Part shown: positions 39,014-48,749 of the stretch, one piece after another
Layout of the letters: each line of letters starts with the position of its first letter
How positions within the stretch are numbered: the stretch's first letter is position 1
Source of the DNA: an uncultured Verrucomicrobiota bacterium
GTDB taxonomy: Bacteria > Verrucomicrobiota > Verrucomicrobiia > Chthoniobacterales > JACTMZ01
DNA: 64,000 nt
Direction: 5' to 3'
NCBI GenBank assembly: GCA_903953565.1
Contig: CAJBKE010000052.1
Coordinates: 1-64,000, forward strand
Translations under genes and position numbers: made by a program
Notes under the pieces: generated by a model
What the model was told of the DNA's origin: nothing
Database searches by the model: none
What the model saw: the letters and a program-made list of their open reading frames with translations, nothing else

Positions 39014-42000
39014 ATGCGTCCCCACTCACTTTGCGTAGTTGTCTGCGTGCTAGCCTCGCTTGCCGAGGCGGCACCGGTGATCAATGAAGTCCAGTCGACA
39101 AACACCGCGCTACCTGACCAATACGGGCAGTTCATGGATTGGGTGGAGATCCACAACCCGACGGGAAGCGCCATCAATCTGCAGGGCTACTACCTTTCGG
39201 ACAGCACCTCGAACCGGCTGAAGTTCCAATTCGGCGACGTGACCATTTCGGCGGGCGGCTACCTCGTTGTCTGGTGCGGACAGGCCATCGAATTCACCAC
39301 CACGGGGCCGTATCCGGCCGGACAAGTCCGCGCGACCAATTTCAACATCAGCTCCGGCGGCGAGCCGATCGTCCTGACTGCGCCGAACTCCACCACCACG
39401 GTCGATGAATTCCCCGCACAGGTCATCGGGGCGGGGCGCACGCTGGGGCGGGGCACGGGGGCGAATTTCGACACGCTCTTCTTTTATGAGAGTCCGACGT
39501 TCGGTTTGGCCAACACCGCCACGGGCACGCCGACCCTCACACCGGAGCCGCCGGTCTTCAGCCTGCCGGCCGGCGTTTACACCGACGCAAATGTCAGCGT
39601 GGCGATCAGTTTGCCAACTAATGTGACCAGCGGGACGATCCGTTACACGTTGGACGGATCCGAGCCGACGACCAGTTCCCCGGTCTACAGTGGTCCGCTC
39701 ACCCTCAACGCCTCGACCACGACCAACACGAATTCTTACATCCCGACCAATCTGGACGGCAATCCGGGGCCGCCGCTCTACGAAGGCTGGCAGCCGCCGG
39801 CGTCCCAGCCTTTCCGTATCAATGTGCTGCGGGCGCGTGTTTTCGCCCCCGGGGTAGGGGCGGGCCGAGTGCAGACGGCCTCCTATGTGCAGCATCCGTC
39901 GGGCACGGACCGCTACAGCGTGCCGGTCGTCTCGGTGGCGACGGATCCGGCTAACATGTTCAGCAATGACCGCGGGATCTACGTGCCGGGTTCTTTTAAC
40001 AACATGTTCCAGGAGGGCAGCGCCTGGGAGCGTCCGGGGAATATCGAGTTCTTCGAAACGGACGGCTCGCTGGCTTTCGCGGGAACAATCGGGCTGCGAC
40101 TCCACGGCAACACCACACGCAGCCGCCCGCGCAAATCGCTGCGCATCTACGCGCGGAACCCCTACGGCGAATCCGTCTTCCAGCATCGGATCTTCCCACA
40201 AAAGAACATCGATCGCTTCGAAACGTTCCTGCTGCGCAACGGCGGCAACGACTGGGGCAATTCGCTTTTTCGCGACGCGCTGGTTACCACGTTAGCCGAA
40301 CCCACCGGACTCGACATCCAATCGTCGCGCCCCGCGGCGGTCTTTATCTCCGGCGAATACTGGGGCATCCACAACCTGCGGGACCGCATCGACGAGGGAT
40401 TTTTCTTCAACCACTACGGTCTGGGCACGACGAGTTTTTCCCAGATCGAGGTCATCCCGACGGCGGACAACAGCGCGGTGGTGGCGGACAACGGCAGCGC
40501 GATGGGGGTGGCCGATTTCGAGGATCTGCTCAACCGCGCGGTCTCCACGGGGTTTGTCGGCGACACGAATTACGAGCACCTCGCCTCGCGCATCGATATC
40601 GACAATTACATCGACTACAACGCGTTCGAAATCTGGTCGGGCAACACGGATTGGCCCGGCAACAACTACCGGCTCTGGCGCAGCGTGACGGCGGACACCT
40701 CGCCGGGGGCGAATCCGCGTCATGACGGGCGCTGGCGGTGGATTCTGTTCGACACGGACTTCGGCCTTGGTGCGGATTTCGCGTATGTTCCGGGGCACAA
40801 TTCCGATGTGGCTACCACGGCGCAGTTCAACTCGCTGGCCCACGCTACGACGGACAACGGTGAACTTTTCAGCAATAGGGAACTCGGCACGCGACTGCTG
40901 CGCAAAGCGCTGGAAAATTCCGGCTTCCGCAGCAAGTTCATCAACCGTTTCGCCGACCTGCTCAACACCACGCTCTCCCCAAGTAACACCACGGCCAAGC
41001 TCGACCAGTTTGTCGCTCTCTACGGACCCGGGGTGCCGGAGCACGTCAATCGTTGGCGCCAGCCGTATGACTGGAGCAATGACATCGCGCGCATTCGCGC
41101 CTACATGCAGCAGCGCCCGACCGCGGTGCGTGGACACATCGCGGGCCAGTTCGGTCTGTCCGGCACGGCGAACCTCACGGTCAATGCGGCCAACACCAAC
41201 CAAGGGTCGGTGACGGTCAATACTATCAATATTGATCCTTCAACGGTCGGTGTTTCGAGCAATCCCTATCCGTGGACTGGAACTTACTTCCGCGGCGTGC
41301 CGGTGACCGTCACCGCCTTGCCTAAGCCGGGTTATCGCTTTGTTGCGTGGAGCAACAGCATTTCCGCGGGACCCTCGGTCGTGGCTTCCGATGCCGCGGC
41401 GAACTACGGTTCTTGGACGAACGGCGCCAACGGCGGAACGGGCTTCGGTCCTTGGTCGCTGAACACCACCACCGGTGACACCCGTAAGGCGGGTACCTTC
41501 CTCGACAACCCGCGCGGCGGTTGGGGGCTCTATGCCAATGACTACGAGACGGTCTGGGTTGAGCGCAGCTTGAGCAATTCCTTGCAGGTCGGTGAGATCT
41601 TCGCGGCGCGGCTCAAGCATGGTTCGGTGGAGTGGCCCGGCGAGGTGAGTTTTCAATTGGCCAACAGCAGTGGCGGGATTCTTTTCAATGTGTCGCGGCC
41701 GTGGTGGTCCTCGAGCTATGTCATCAACGGTGCGCTGACGGCGATTCCGGCAACTACTAGTCCGCTCGATATCGAGGTCACGCTTGTCACGAGCAATTCC
41801 TATTCCGCACGCATCACGCCGGTTGGCGGGTCGACCTATACGAATACCGGCACGCTCCTCCCGGAGGAAGACCGCACGGTGCGGCTCTTCCTGGGCTACA
41901 ACTACTCGGCCGGCAACGGCGGCGGTGCCGATTTTTTCATCACGAGCATGAGGGTGGAAGCCCCTGCCGCACCGGGTGGTGGCGGCTACGTCGAATACAG

Positions 42001-44023
42001 CACCAATGCCACGATCACCCCGACTCTTTCCGCCGCGACCACCTTCGTGGCTTCTTTCCAAGACGAGCCGGCCACGGCGCTGGCCATCACGCCTCCGATC
42101 TGGACTGCCGGATTCAGCAACGCTCCGGTGGCGGTTCGCGCCGTCAATTCGTTGGGGGACACTGATGCGACATTCATCGGCATGGTCACGCTCACTCTGA
42201 CCGGGCCCGGCGGGGTGCTTGGCACTATCACGGCGGCGGCAGTCGACGGCGTGGCCACTTTCGCGGCGGTTGATCTGCCGGCAGGCACCTACACGCTCTC
42301 GGCCACCGCGGGCGCATTGTCCACCTCGGCGCCGGTAGGGTTGACCGTGCGCAACTCCGCGAGCTTCCTGCCTGCCGGCAGCGGCGTCTGGCACAACGCG
42401 GCCAATTGGAACTCCGGTGCCGTGCCGAACAGTCCGGCGGTATCCGTGATCATTCCACCGAACACCGTGACGAACCGCGATGTGACTAACAATGCGCCAA
42501 CCACCGTGGCCGCGATCACCTTTGAACTGGGAGCTTCCGCGTTTCGCAACCGCATCAATGGCACGTCCGGGCAACCGCTCACCCTCGCGTCAACCAGCGG
42601 CACATCGGCCGTCACGGTCACCGGCACCGGATCGGGGCATGCCAACATCGAAGTGCCTGGGGGCGTAGTCTTTTCCAACCAGGTTGTCTTCGACGTGCAA
42701 AACATCGGATCAACCAATGCCGAATACGGCGCGCTGCGCTTGCAGGGAGTGATGTCGGGTCCGGGTCCGATGATCAAACGTGGGCCCGGCATGGCGGGCA
42801 TCACCGGCGCGGGCAAGACCTTCTCCGGCAATATCACCATCGAGCAGGGTGTGCTCACATTCTCCGAACCGGCCATCACAGCGAACGGGGTGACCAACTA
42901 CACCGTGCAATCGGGCGGGCAATTGCGCCTCAGCTCGGCGGGGAATCCACGGAATTATCTTTTCAAGGGTCCGCTCATTCTCTCGGGCAGTGGACGCACG
43001 GGTGTTCCGGAGAACGAAAATCTCGGTGTGCTCGGCGCGCTACGGCTCGAGACGGGCAGCACTGGCACGGTCGCGGTGCTGACCAACAACGTGCATATCG
43101 CCAATTCGGCTGACATCCACGTGCCGTCGACCAACGCGATCCGCCTCGACGGTCCGCTCACTACCCCGACAAACACCAATGTCCTGAGCAAATCTGGCGG
43201 CGGCACGCTTACGCTATCGGCTGGAGCGGAAGCCTTCAGCGGCGGGCTCTCGGTCAATCGCGGCACCCTGCTGCTGAGTGGCGCGCAGCTGACCAACACC
43301 ACGCGCAGTCTCACCCTGACCAATCAGACTGTGCTCGCGGGCATTGGCGCTTGGGGTGGGGGGCTTCGAATCCTGAGCGGCGCGTCCATCGCGGCCAACC
43401 TCGGCGAAGAGCCCGCCGCGGCGCCGTTGCGCGCCGGTTCGGTCGACATATCTGGTCCTGCTTCAGTCACCATAACCGTGGCTAGCAATGCGGTGGCCGG
43501 AAGCTATCCTCTCCTTGTTTCTGACAACGGCATCGCTGGCGCTTCCAGTCTCGCATTGTCCATCACCCCTTCGAATTTCCCATACGCCGCGCTCGCCGTG
43601 AGCAACAACACCTTGCATGTCGTTTTAGCCAACGCTGCGCCCGGACCGAGTTTTGCCGAATGGTCTGGTGGGTTCCCGGCCAACTCGGACAACGATGCCG
43701 ACGGTTACACCGCTCTGGTGGAGTTCGCCTTCGGCGCAGTTGCACCCGGCGCACCTTTTACTCCGCCGTTTGTGTCCGTAACCACTAGTGGACTTACCAA
43801 CTTTCTCATGCTCACGGCCGTCATCCGCACAAACAGCCCCGGACTAAATGTGATCGGCCAAGCCGCCTCGAGCCTCGGGGTGACCAACGGTTGGAGCACC
43901 AACGGCGTCGAGGTCATTACCACGACAGACAATGTCCCGGCCGACCACGAGCAGCGCACCTACCGCACGCCGACGACAAATAGCGCCGGATTTATCCGCC
44001 TGCGCTTCGAACTTGCTCCGTAA
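39014..44023 (+). CDS. Large secreted protein: lamin-tail domain, chitobiase-C-like region, CotH-kinase-like domain, autotransporter-associated beta-strand repeats
   Basis: Signal peptide; VINEVQSTNTALPDQYGQFMDWVEIHN (LTD); IRYTLDGSEPTTSS; LLRNGGNDWGNSLFRDAL...ILFDTDFGLG (CotH); SGGGTLTLSAGAEAFSGGLSVNRGTLLLSG. Confidence 0.82.
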   Translation: MRPHSLCVVVCVLASLAEAAPVINEVQSTNTALPDQYGQFMDWVEIHNPTGSAINLQGYYLSDSTSNRLKFQFGDVTISAGGYLVVWCGQAIEFTTTGPYPAGQVRATNFNISSGGEPIVLTAPNSTTTVDEFPAQVIGAGRTLGRGTGANFDTLFFYESPTFGLANTATGTPTLTPEPPVFSLPAGVYTDANVSVAISLPTNVTSGTIRYTLDGSEPTTSSPVYSGPLTLNASTTTNTNSYIPTNLDGNPGPPLYEGWQPPASQPFRINVLRARVFAPGVGAGRVQTASYVQHPSGTDRYSVPVVSVATDPANMFSNDRGIYVPGSFNNMFQEGSAWERPGNIEFFETDGSLAFAGTIGLRLHGNTTRSRPRKSLRIYARNPYGESVFQHRIFPQKNIDRFETFLLRNGGNDWGNSLFRDALVTTLAEPTGLDIQSSRPAAVFISGEYWGIHNLRDRIDEGFFFNHYGLGTTSFSQIEVIPTADNSAVVADNGSAMGVADFEDLLNRAVSTGFVGDTNYEHLASRIDIDNYIDYNAFEIWSGNTDWPGNNYRLWRSVTADTSPGANPRHDGRWRWILFDTDFGLGADFAYVPGHNSDVATTAQFNSLAHATTDNGELFSNRELGTRLLRKALENSGFRSKFINRFADLLNTTLSPSNTTAKLDQFVALYGPGVPEHVNRWRQPYDWSNDIARIRAYMQQRPTAVRGHIAGQFGLSGTANLTVNAANTNQGSVTVNTINIDPSTVGVSSNPYPWTGTYFRGVPVTVTALPKPGYRFVAWSNSISAGPSVVASDAAANYGSWTNGANGGTGFGPWSLNTTTGDTRKAGTFLDNPRGGWGLYANDYETVWVERSLSNSLQVGEIFAARLKHGSVEWPGEVSFQLANSSGGILFNVSRPWWSSSYVINGALTAIPATTSPLDIEVTLVTSNSYSARITPVGGSTYTNTGTLLPEEDRTVRLFLGYNYSAGNGGGADFFITSMRVEAPAAPGGGGYVEYSTNATITPTLSAATTFVASFQDEPATALAITPPIWTAGFSNAPVAVRAVNSLGDTDATFIGMVTLTLTGPGGVLGTITAAAVDGVATFAAVDLPAGTYTLSATAGALSTSAPVGLTVRNSASFLPAGSGVWHNAANWNSGAVPNSPAVSVIIPPNTVTNRDVTNNAPTTVAAITFELGASAFRNRINGTSGQPLTLASTSGTSAVTVTGTGSGHANIEVPGGVVFSNQVVFDVQNIGSTNAEYGALRLQGVMSGPGPMIKRGPGMAGITGAGKTFSGNITIEQGVLTFSEPAITANGVTNYTVQSGGQLRLSSAGNPRNYLFKGPLILSGSGRTGVPENENLGVLGALRLETGSTGTVAVLTNNVHIANSADIHVPSTNAIRLDGPLTTPTNTNVLSKSGGGTLTLSAGAEAFSGGLSVNRGTLLLSGAQLTNTTRSLTLTNQTVLAGIGAWGGGLRILSGASIAANLGEEPAAAPLRAGSVDISGPASVTITVASNAVAGSYPLLVSDNGIAGASSLALSITPSNFPYAALAVSNNTLHVVLANAAPGPSFAEWSGGFPANSDNDADGYTALVEFAFGAVAPGAPFTPPFVSVTTSGLTNFLMLTAVIRTNSPGLNVIGQAASSLGVTNGWSTNGVEVITTTDNVPADHEQRTYRTPTTNSAGFIRLRFELAP

Positions 44024-44033
44024 GGGGCCTCGG

Positions 44034-44924
44034 CTAGCGCCGCGGGTCGAGCGTGTCGCGCAGGCGGTCGCCGAGGTAGTTCAAAGCCAGCAGCGTGGCC
44101 GACATGGTTGCGGCGGGGAAAAGAAGCAGCCACCAGTAGATCTTGAGCGGATTGATCGATTGCGCGCCTTCGGCCAGCAGTGATCCCCAACTGGCCTGCG
44201 GAGGCTGAATGCCGAGACCGAGGAAGCTGAGGAACGATTCGTCGAGGATGACCGCGGGAACGGTCAGCGTGAGATAGACGATGACAATGGGGAGGATGTT
44301 GGGCAGGAGGTGGCGCAGGATGATTTTGGTATGCGACTGCCCGAGGACGCGCGCGGCCTGGACGAAGGGGCGTTCTTTGAGGGCGAGAACTTGTCCGCGC
44401 ACGATGCGGGCCATGGTCAGCCATTCGATCAGTCCGAGCGTGATGACGAGGATGACGATGCGGGAGTAGCTCACCAACCAAGGCCAGTCCATGCGCGAGG
44501 CGAAGTCGCGCAGGTGTCCATCGAAGGCATTGATGAAAATGAGGATAAAAATGAGCCGTGGCACCGAATACATGATGTCGACCAAACGCATCATGAGATT
44601 GTCAACTTTGCCGCCGGCATAACCGGCGATCAGTCCGTAAGCGGTGCCGAGAAAAAGGCTCACCGCCGCGCCGGCCAGGCCGACGACGAGCGAAATGCGC
44701 GCGCCAAGCAGCACACGGTAGAGGACATCGCGTCCGTTGAGATCGGTCCCGAACGGGTGTTGCCAGGTGGGCGGCGAATATTGCAGCGGCCCGGGCTCGC
44801 GGTAGCTCTCGGGAAAAAGTTCGGGCCCGACGGCCGCGGCGGCTGCCACGACGATCAAGATTCCCAGGCAAACCTTCGCGGTGGGGCGGCGCAGGATGCG
44901 TGCGGCGGATCCGGGTTCAAGCAT
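44034..44924 (-). CDS. Oligo/dipeptide ABC transporter permease, OppC/DppC type
   Basis: PFGTDLNGRDVLYRVLLGARISLVVGL; ILDESFLSFLGLGIQPPQASWGSLLAEG. Confidence 0.92.
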   Translation of the reverse strand: MLEPGSAARILRRPTAKVCLGILIVVAAAAAVGPELFPESYREPGPLQYSPPTWQHPFGTDLNGRDVLYRVLLGARISLVVGLAGAAVSLFLGTAYGLIAGYAGGKVDNLMMRLVDIMYSVPRLIFILIFINAFDGHLRDFASRMDWPWLVSYSRIVILVITLGLIEWLTMARIVRGQVLALKERPFVQAARVLGQSHTKIILRHLLPNILPIVIVYLTLTVPAVILDESFLSFLGLGIQPPQASWGSLLAEGAQSINPLKIYWWLLLFPAATMSATLLALNYLGDRLRDTLDPRR

Positions 44925-45912
44925 CGACGCGGATGCGCCGGTCGAGCAGCGCGTAGCTGGCATCGACCAGCAGGTTGAAGACGATGAGGAGGGCGCAGTA
45001 GACAATCACGACGCCGCCGAGGAGAAATCCGTCGCGGTTGAGGATGGAATGGACGAAAAACCCTCCGGCCCCGGGGATGTTGAAAACCGTTTCGACCACG
45101 ATGGATCCGGTGAGCAGGTGCGCGGCGAGCGGTCCGAGGTAGGTGACCACCGGCAAGATGGCCACGCGCAGGGCGTGTTTGTAGACAATGGTGCGATCGG
45201 GGAGGCCTTTGGCGCGGGCGGTGCGGACGAAATCCTGGTTCAATACCTCCAGCAGGCTGGTGCGCATGAGCCGTGCAATGACGGCGGCGAAAGGGAGCGC
45301 GAGCGTGATAGCGGGGAGAATGAGTTGCGCGGGCGATCCCCAGCCGCCGACCGGAAGCCATTTGAGCCAGAGTCCGAACACGAGGACGAGGAGCGGTCCA
45401 ATGACGAACATCGGGATGGAAAGTCCGAGCAGGGCTGCGCCCATGGCGATTCGGTCGGCTGCAGTGTCACGCCGCACGGCGGCAAAGGTGCCGAGCCAGA
45501 TACCGCCGACGGTGGCTATGAGGAAAGCGATCCCGCCCAAGGCGAAGGTGACCGGGAGGGTTTGGGCGAGGATTTCGTTGACGCTGCGGTTGCGGTATTT
45601 GGTCGAGAGTCGCAAGTCGCCGCGGGCCACGTCGGCGAGATATCCGGTGAATTGCGACCAGAGCGGCCCATCCAATTCGTATTTGGCCAGAAGCTGCGCC
45701 TCGATGGCCGGCGGAATTTTTCGCTCGCGATCGAACGGACCGCCTGGCGCAAGCCGGATGAGGAAAAAGGTCAGCGTGATGACGCAAAAAAGAACGAAGA
45801 CCAGCGCGGGCAGGCGGCGGACAATGAGCTTCAGCACGCGGGGAGGGTAGGAAAGGGCGGTGGAGGCGGAAAGAAGAACCGGACAGAGAACGGCTGCGGA
45901 CCAGCTTGACAC
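44917..45912 (-). CDS. Oligo/dipeptide ABC transporter permease, OppB/DppB type (start uncertain)
   Basis: IVRRLPALVFVLFCVITLTFFLIRLAPGGPFD; RTARAKGLPDRTIVYKHALRVAILPVVTYLG. Confidence 0.92.
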   Translation of the reverse strand: MSSWSAAVLCPVLLSASTALSYPPRVLKLIVRRLPALVFVLFCVITLTFFLIRLAPGGPFDRERKIPPAIEAQLLAKYELDGPLWSQFTGYLADVARGDLRLSTKYRNRSVNEILAQTLPVTFALGGIAFLIATVGGIWLGTFAAVRRDTAADRIAMGAALLGLSIPMFVIGPLLVLVFGLWLKWLPVGGWGSPAQLILPAITLALPFAAVIARLMRTSLLEVLNQDFVRTARAKGLPDRTIVYKHALRVAILPVVTYLGPLAAHLLTGSIVVETVFNIPGAGGFFVHSILNRDGFLLGGVVIVYCALLIVFNLLVDASYALLDRRIRVDA

Positions 45913-45920
45913 CAGACTTC

Positions 45921-45937
45921 GTAAAACTTAGTTTTAC
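45921..45937. promoter_or_regulatory. Perfect palindrome, putative TA operator
   Basis: GTAAAAC-TTA-GTTTTAC ending 3 bp before the antitoxin ATG. Confidence 0.55.
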
Positions 45938-45940
45938 GCC

Positions 45941-46168
45941 ATGGTCAAGACCATCACCAAAGTCGGCAACTCGCACGGGGTCATTTTTGACGCCGCCCTG
46001 ATGGATCTCGCGCATCTCAAGATGGGGGATCAGGTGAATGTGGAAGTGCATGCGGGTGGAACTATTACGATGACGCCGTTGCGGCCTGTTCCTTCCGCGG
46101 CCGAAGTCACGCTGACGGTCCGCGAAGTGATGAAAGACTACGGTCGGACCATGAAGCGACTGGCGTGA
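45941..46168 (+). CDS. AbrB/MazE-type antitoxin
   Basis: VKTITKVGNSHGVIFDAALMDLAHLKMGDQVNVEV swapped-hairpin motif; overlaps doc-like gene. Confidence 0.85.
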   Translation: MVKTITKVGNSHGVIFDAALMDLAHLKMGDQVNVEVHAGGTITMTPLRPVPSAAEVTLTVREVMKDYGRTMKRLA

Positions 46169-46566
46169 AGCCGTCCCCCGGGAATTGTTTCCACCTCACG
46201 GTGGAGAATGTGCGGGAGATCCACGAGGAAGCGATTGCGGCTTTCGGCGGATCGCACGGGATACGCGATCAGGCGCTGCTGGAGTCTGCCGTAGCCGCAC
46301 CGCAGGCGAGCTTCGGAGGACAATCGCCCTACGAGGACCTCATCGAGGTGGCGGCGGCGTATTTGTTTTATCTGTGTCGTAATCATCCGTTCATTGACGG
46401 CAACAAGCGCATGGCGCTGGGCGCGTGTCTGGTTTTTTTGCGTCTCAACGGCGCGAAGCCCGCTCCCGACGGTCCGGAGTGGGAAGAATTAACCTTGGCG
46501 GTGGCAGCGAGCGTGATTGATCGCGATGAGGCGACCGAGCGGCTGAGGAGATTGGTCGAACTGTAG
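46165..46566 (+). CDS. doc: Doc/Fic-family toxin
   Basis: HPFIDGNKRMALGACLVFL Fic/Doc motif; GTGA overlap with antitoxin. Confidence 0.9.
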   Translation: MKPSPGNCFHLTVENVREIHEEAIAAFGGSHGIRDQALLESAVAAPQASFGGQSPYEDLIEVAAAYLFYLCRNHPFIDGNKRMALGACLVFLRLNGAKPAPDGPEWEELTLAVAASVIDRDEATERLRRLVEL

Positions 46567-46626
46567 CGTCCGCCGTCCACGGCGACGAAACGAACAAACG
46601 ACCGGCGGCGAGGACGCCGCCGCTAC
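46563..46626. repeat. GC-rich intergenic palindromic repeat
   Basis: GTAGCG...CGCTAC termini; ACGACCGGCGGCGAGGACGCCGCCGCTAC (46598-46626) recurs at 61226-61254 (28/29). Confidence 0.7.
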
Positions 46627-46637
46627 ATTAGGCAGGC

Positions 46638-47243
46638 TTACGCCGCCCGCATGTAGGGGAGCTTGTCGGCGGTCGCTTTGACTGTTTCGAGACCTTCGAG
46701 AAGGTCGGCGATGGCGTCCCAGCGGCCGTTAACCAGGGCTTCGCGGGCGTGGTCGGGAAGGACCGCGGGGAAGCTGATATCTGCGATACTCACTTGGTTG
46801 TTCGGGATATCGATGTTGATTTCCGCTTGCGGGGCTTCGTCGATCAATGCGGCTAGGGCGCGGATGTCGCGTCCATCCATGACGAGGCAGGGCATGCCAA
46901 GGGTGATGGCGTTGCCGAAGAAAATTTCGGCGAAGCTTTCGGCCAGGACGGCGCGGAAGCCGTGGCGGTAGAGGGCCTGCGGGGCATGTTCGCGGGAGCT
47001 GCCGCAGCCGAAGTTGCGTCCGCCCAGTAAAATGGTCGCCCCGGCATATTTCGGATTGTCGATCGGGTGGGCCTTGGGTCGGCCGTCCTCCTCGAAGCGT
47101 TCGTCATAAAAAGCGTATTCGCCGAGCCCGTCGAAGGTGACGCATTTCATGAAGCGTGCGGGGATGATGCGGTCGGTATCGACATCGTCTCCGGGAACAT
47201 AGACGCCGGTTCCGGCAATTTGGGAAATTCGGGGCAGGGCCAT
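46638..47243 (-). CDS. leuD: 3-isopropylmalate dehydratase small subunit
   Basis: DTDRIIPARFMK, GGRNFGCGSSREHAPQAL. Confidence 0.93.
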   Translation of the reverse strand: MALPRISQIAGTGVYVPGDDVDTDRIIPARFMKCVTFDGLGEYAFYDERFEEDGRPKAHPIDNPKYAGATILLGGRNFGCGSSREHAPQALYRHGFRAVLAESFAEIFFGNAITLGMPCLVMDGRDIRALAALIDEAPQAEINIDIPNNQVSIADISFPAVLPDHAREALVNGRWDAIADLLEGLETVKATADKLPYMRAA

Positions 47244-47285
47244 GGGTTAAGGATTACAGATTTGAAATTTCAGATTTCAGAGTGA

Positions 47286-48695
47286 TCAGCTGAGGCCGAA
47301 GATTTCTCGGGCGTCGCTGATTTCGCCGGTGACGGCGGCGGCGGCGACCATGAGCGGGCTCATGAGGACGGTGCGGCCCGTCGGGCTGCCTTGGCGGCCT
47401 TTGAAGTTGCGGTTGCTGGAGCTGGCGCAAAGTTGGTCGCCGATGAGTTTGTCGGGGTTCATGGCCAGGCACATGGAACATCCGGCTCCGCGCCATTCGA
47501 AGCCGGCCTCGCGGAAGATTTCGGCCAAGCCCATCGATTCGGCCACGGCCGCCACGCTTTGCGAACCGGGAACGACAATGGCTTTGACTCCGCCCTTGGC
47601 TTTTTTGCCTTTCAAATACTTCGCCACTTCCATCAGGTCGCTGAGGCGGGCGTTGGTGCAGGAACCGAGGAAGGCGACATCGATCTTGGTGCCTTTGATC
47701 GGTTGGCCCGGACGCAACTTCATGTGCGCGTAGGCTTCTTCCGCCGTGGAGCGGTCTTTCTCGGCCAGTTGCTCGGGCGACGGGATGTTTTCGTCGATGA
47801 AGATGGCCTGTCCGGGATTGATGCCCCAGGTGACGGTCGGCCCGATGTCGGACGCCGCGTATTTGACCAGGTCGCCGTAGCTCGCGTCCTTGTCGCTGGC
47901 AAAAGATTTCCAGCGCGCGATGGCCGCGTCGTAATTCTCCTGCGCAGGGGCGTAGGGACGTCCGCGCAGGTAATCGAAAGTGGTTTGGTCGGGATTGACG
48001 TAGCCGACGCGCGCCCCGCCCTCGATCGACATGTTGCAAACGGTCATGCGCTCTTCCTGGGTGAAATTGTCGAAGGTCGAGCCGGCGTATTCGTAGGCGT
48101 AGCCGAGGCCGCCGTTCACGCCGAGCTTGCGAATGATGTGCAGGATGACGTCTTTGGCATAGACGCCGGGGGACAGTTTTCCGTCCACCTCGATGCGCCG
48201 GACATCGGGTTTGCGCAGGGCCATGGTCTGCGTGGCGAGGACGTCGCGCACTTGGCTGGTGCCGATGCCGAAAGCCACCGCACCGAAGGCGCCATGGGTC
48301 GAGGTGTGCGAATCGCCGCAGGCGATCGTCGTGCCCGGCTGGGTGATGCCTTGTTCGGGTCCGACAATGTGAACGATGCCTTGTTTGCCGGAGGAGATGT
48401 CAAAAAATTTGATGCCGAAATCGTCGCAGTTTTTGCGCAACTCTTTGATCATGGCATCCGCCAAGGCATCGGAAAATGGTTCCTCGCGCTCGTCGGTGGG
48501 CACGATGTGGTCCACCGTGGCGAAGGTGCGGTGCGGGTAGAGGACCTTCAATTGCAGATCGCGCAGCATGCCGAAGGCCTGAGGGCTGGTCACCTCGTGG
48601 ATGAGGTGCGTCCCGATGAGCAGTTGGGTCATGCCATTGGGAAGCTCGCGCACGGTGTGCGCTTCCCAGACTTTGTCGAACAAGGTTTTGCCCAT
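47286..48695 (-). CDS. leuC: 3-isopropylmalate dehydratase large subunit
   Basis: [47 protein letters not shown]. Confidence 0.95.
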   Translation of the reverse strand: MGKTLFDKVWEAHTVRELPNGMTQLLIGTHLIHEVTSPQAFGMLRDLQLKVLYPHRTFATVDHIVPTDEREEPFSDALADAMIKELRKNCDDFGIKFFDISSGKQGIVHIVGPEQGITQPGTTIACGDSHTSTHGAFGAVAFGIGTSQVRDVLATQTMALRKPDVRRIEVDGKLSPGVYAKDVILHIIRKLGVNGGLGYAYEYAGSTFDNFTQEERMTVCNMSIEGGARVGYVNPDQTTFDYLRGRPYAPAQENYDAAIARWKSFASDKDASYGDLVKYAASDIGPTVTWGINPGQAIFIDENIPSPEQLAEKDRSTAEEAYAHMKLRPGQPIKGTKIDVAFLGSCTNARLSDLMEVAKYLKGKKAKGGVKAIVVPGSQSVAAVAESMGLAEIFREAGFEWRGAGCSMCLAMNPDKLIGDQLCASSSNRNFKGRQGSPTGRTVLMSPLMVAAAAVTGEISDAREIFGLS

Positions 48696-48749
48696 AAGTG
48701 AACCGGCAACAATAGCCGTCCCGGCCGAAGGCGGCAAGCGTCCGCAGGC

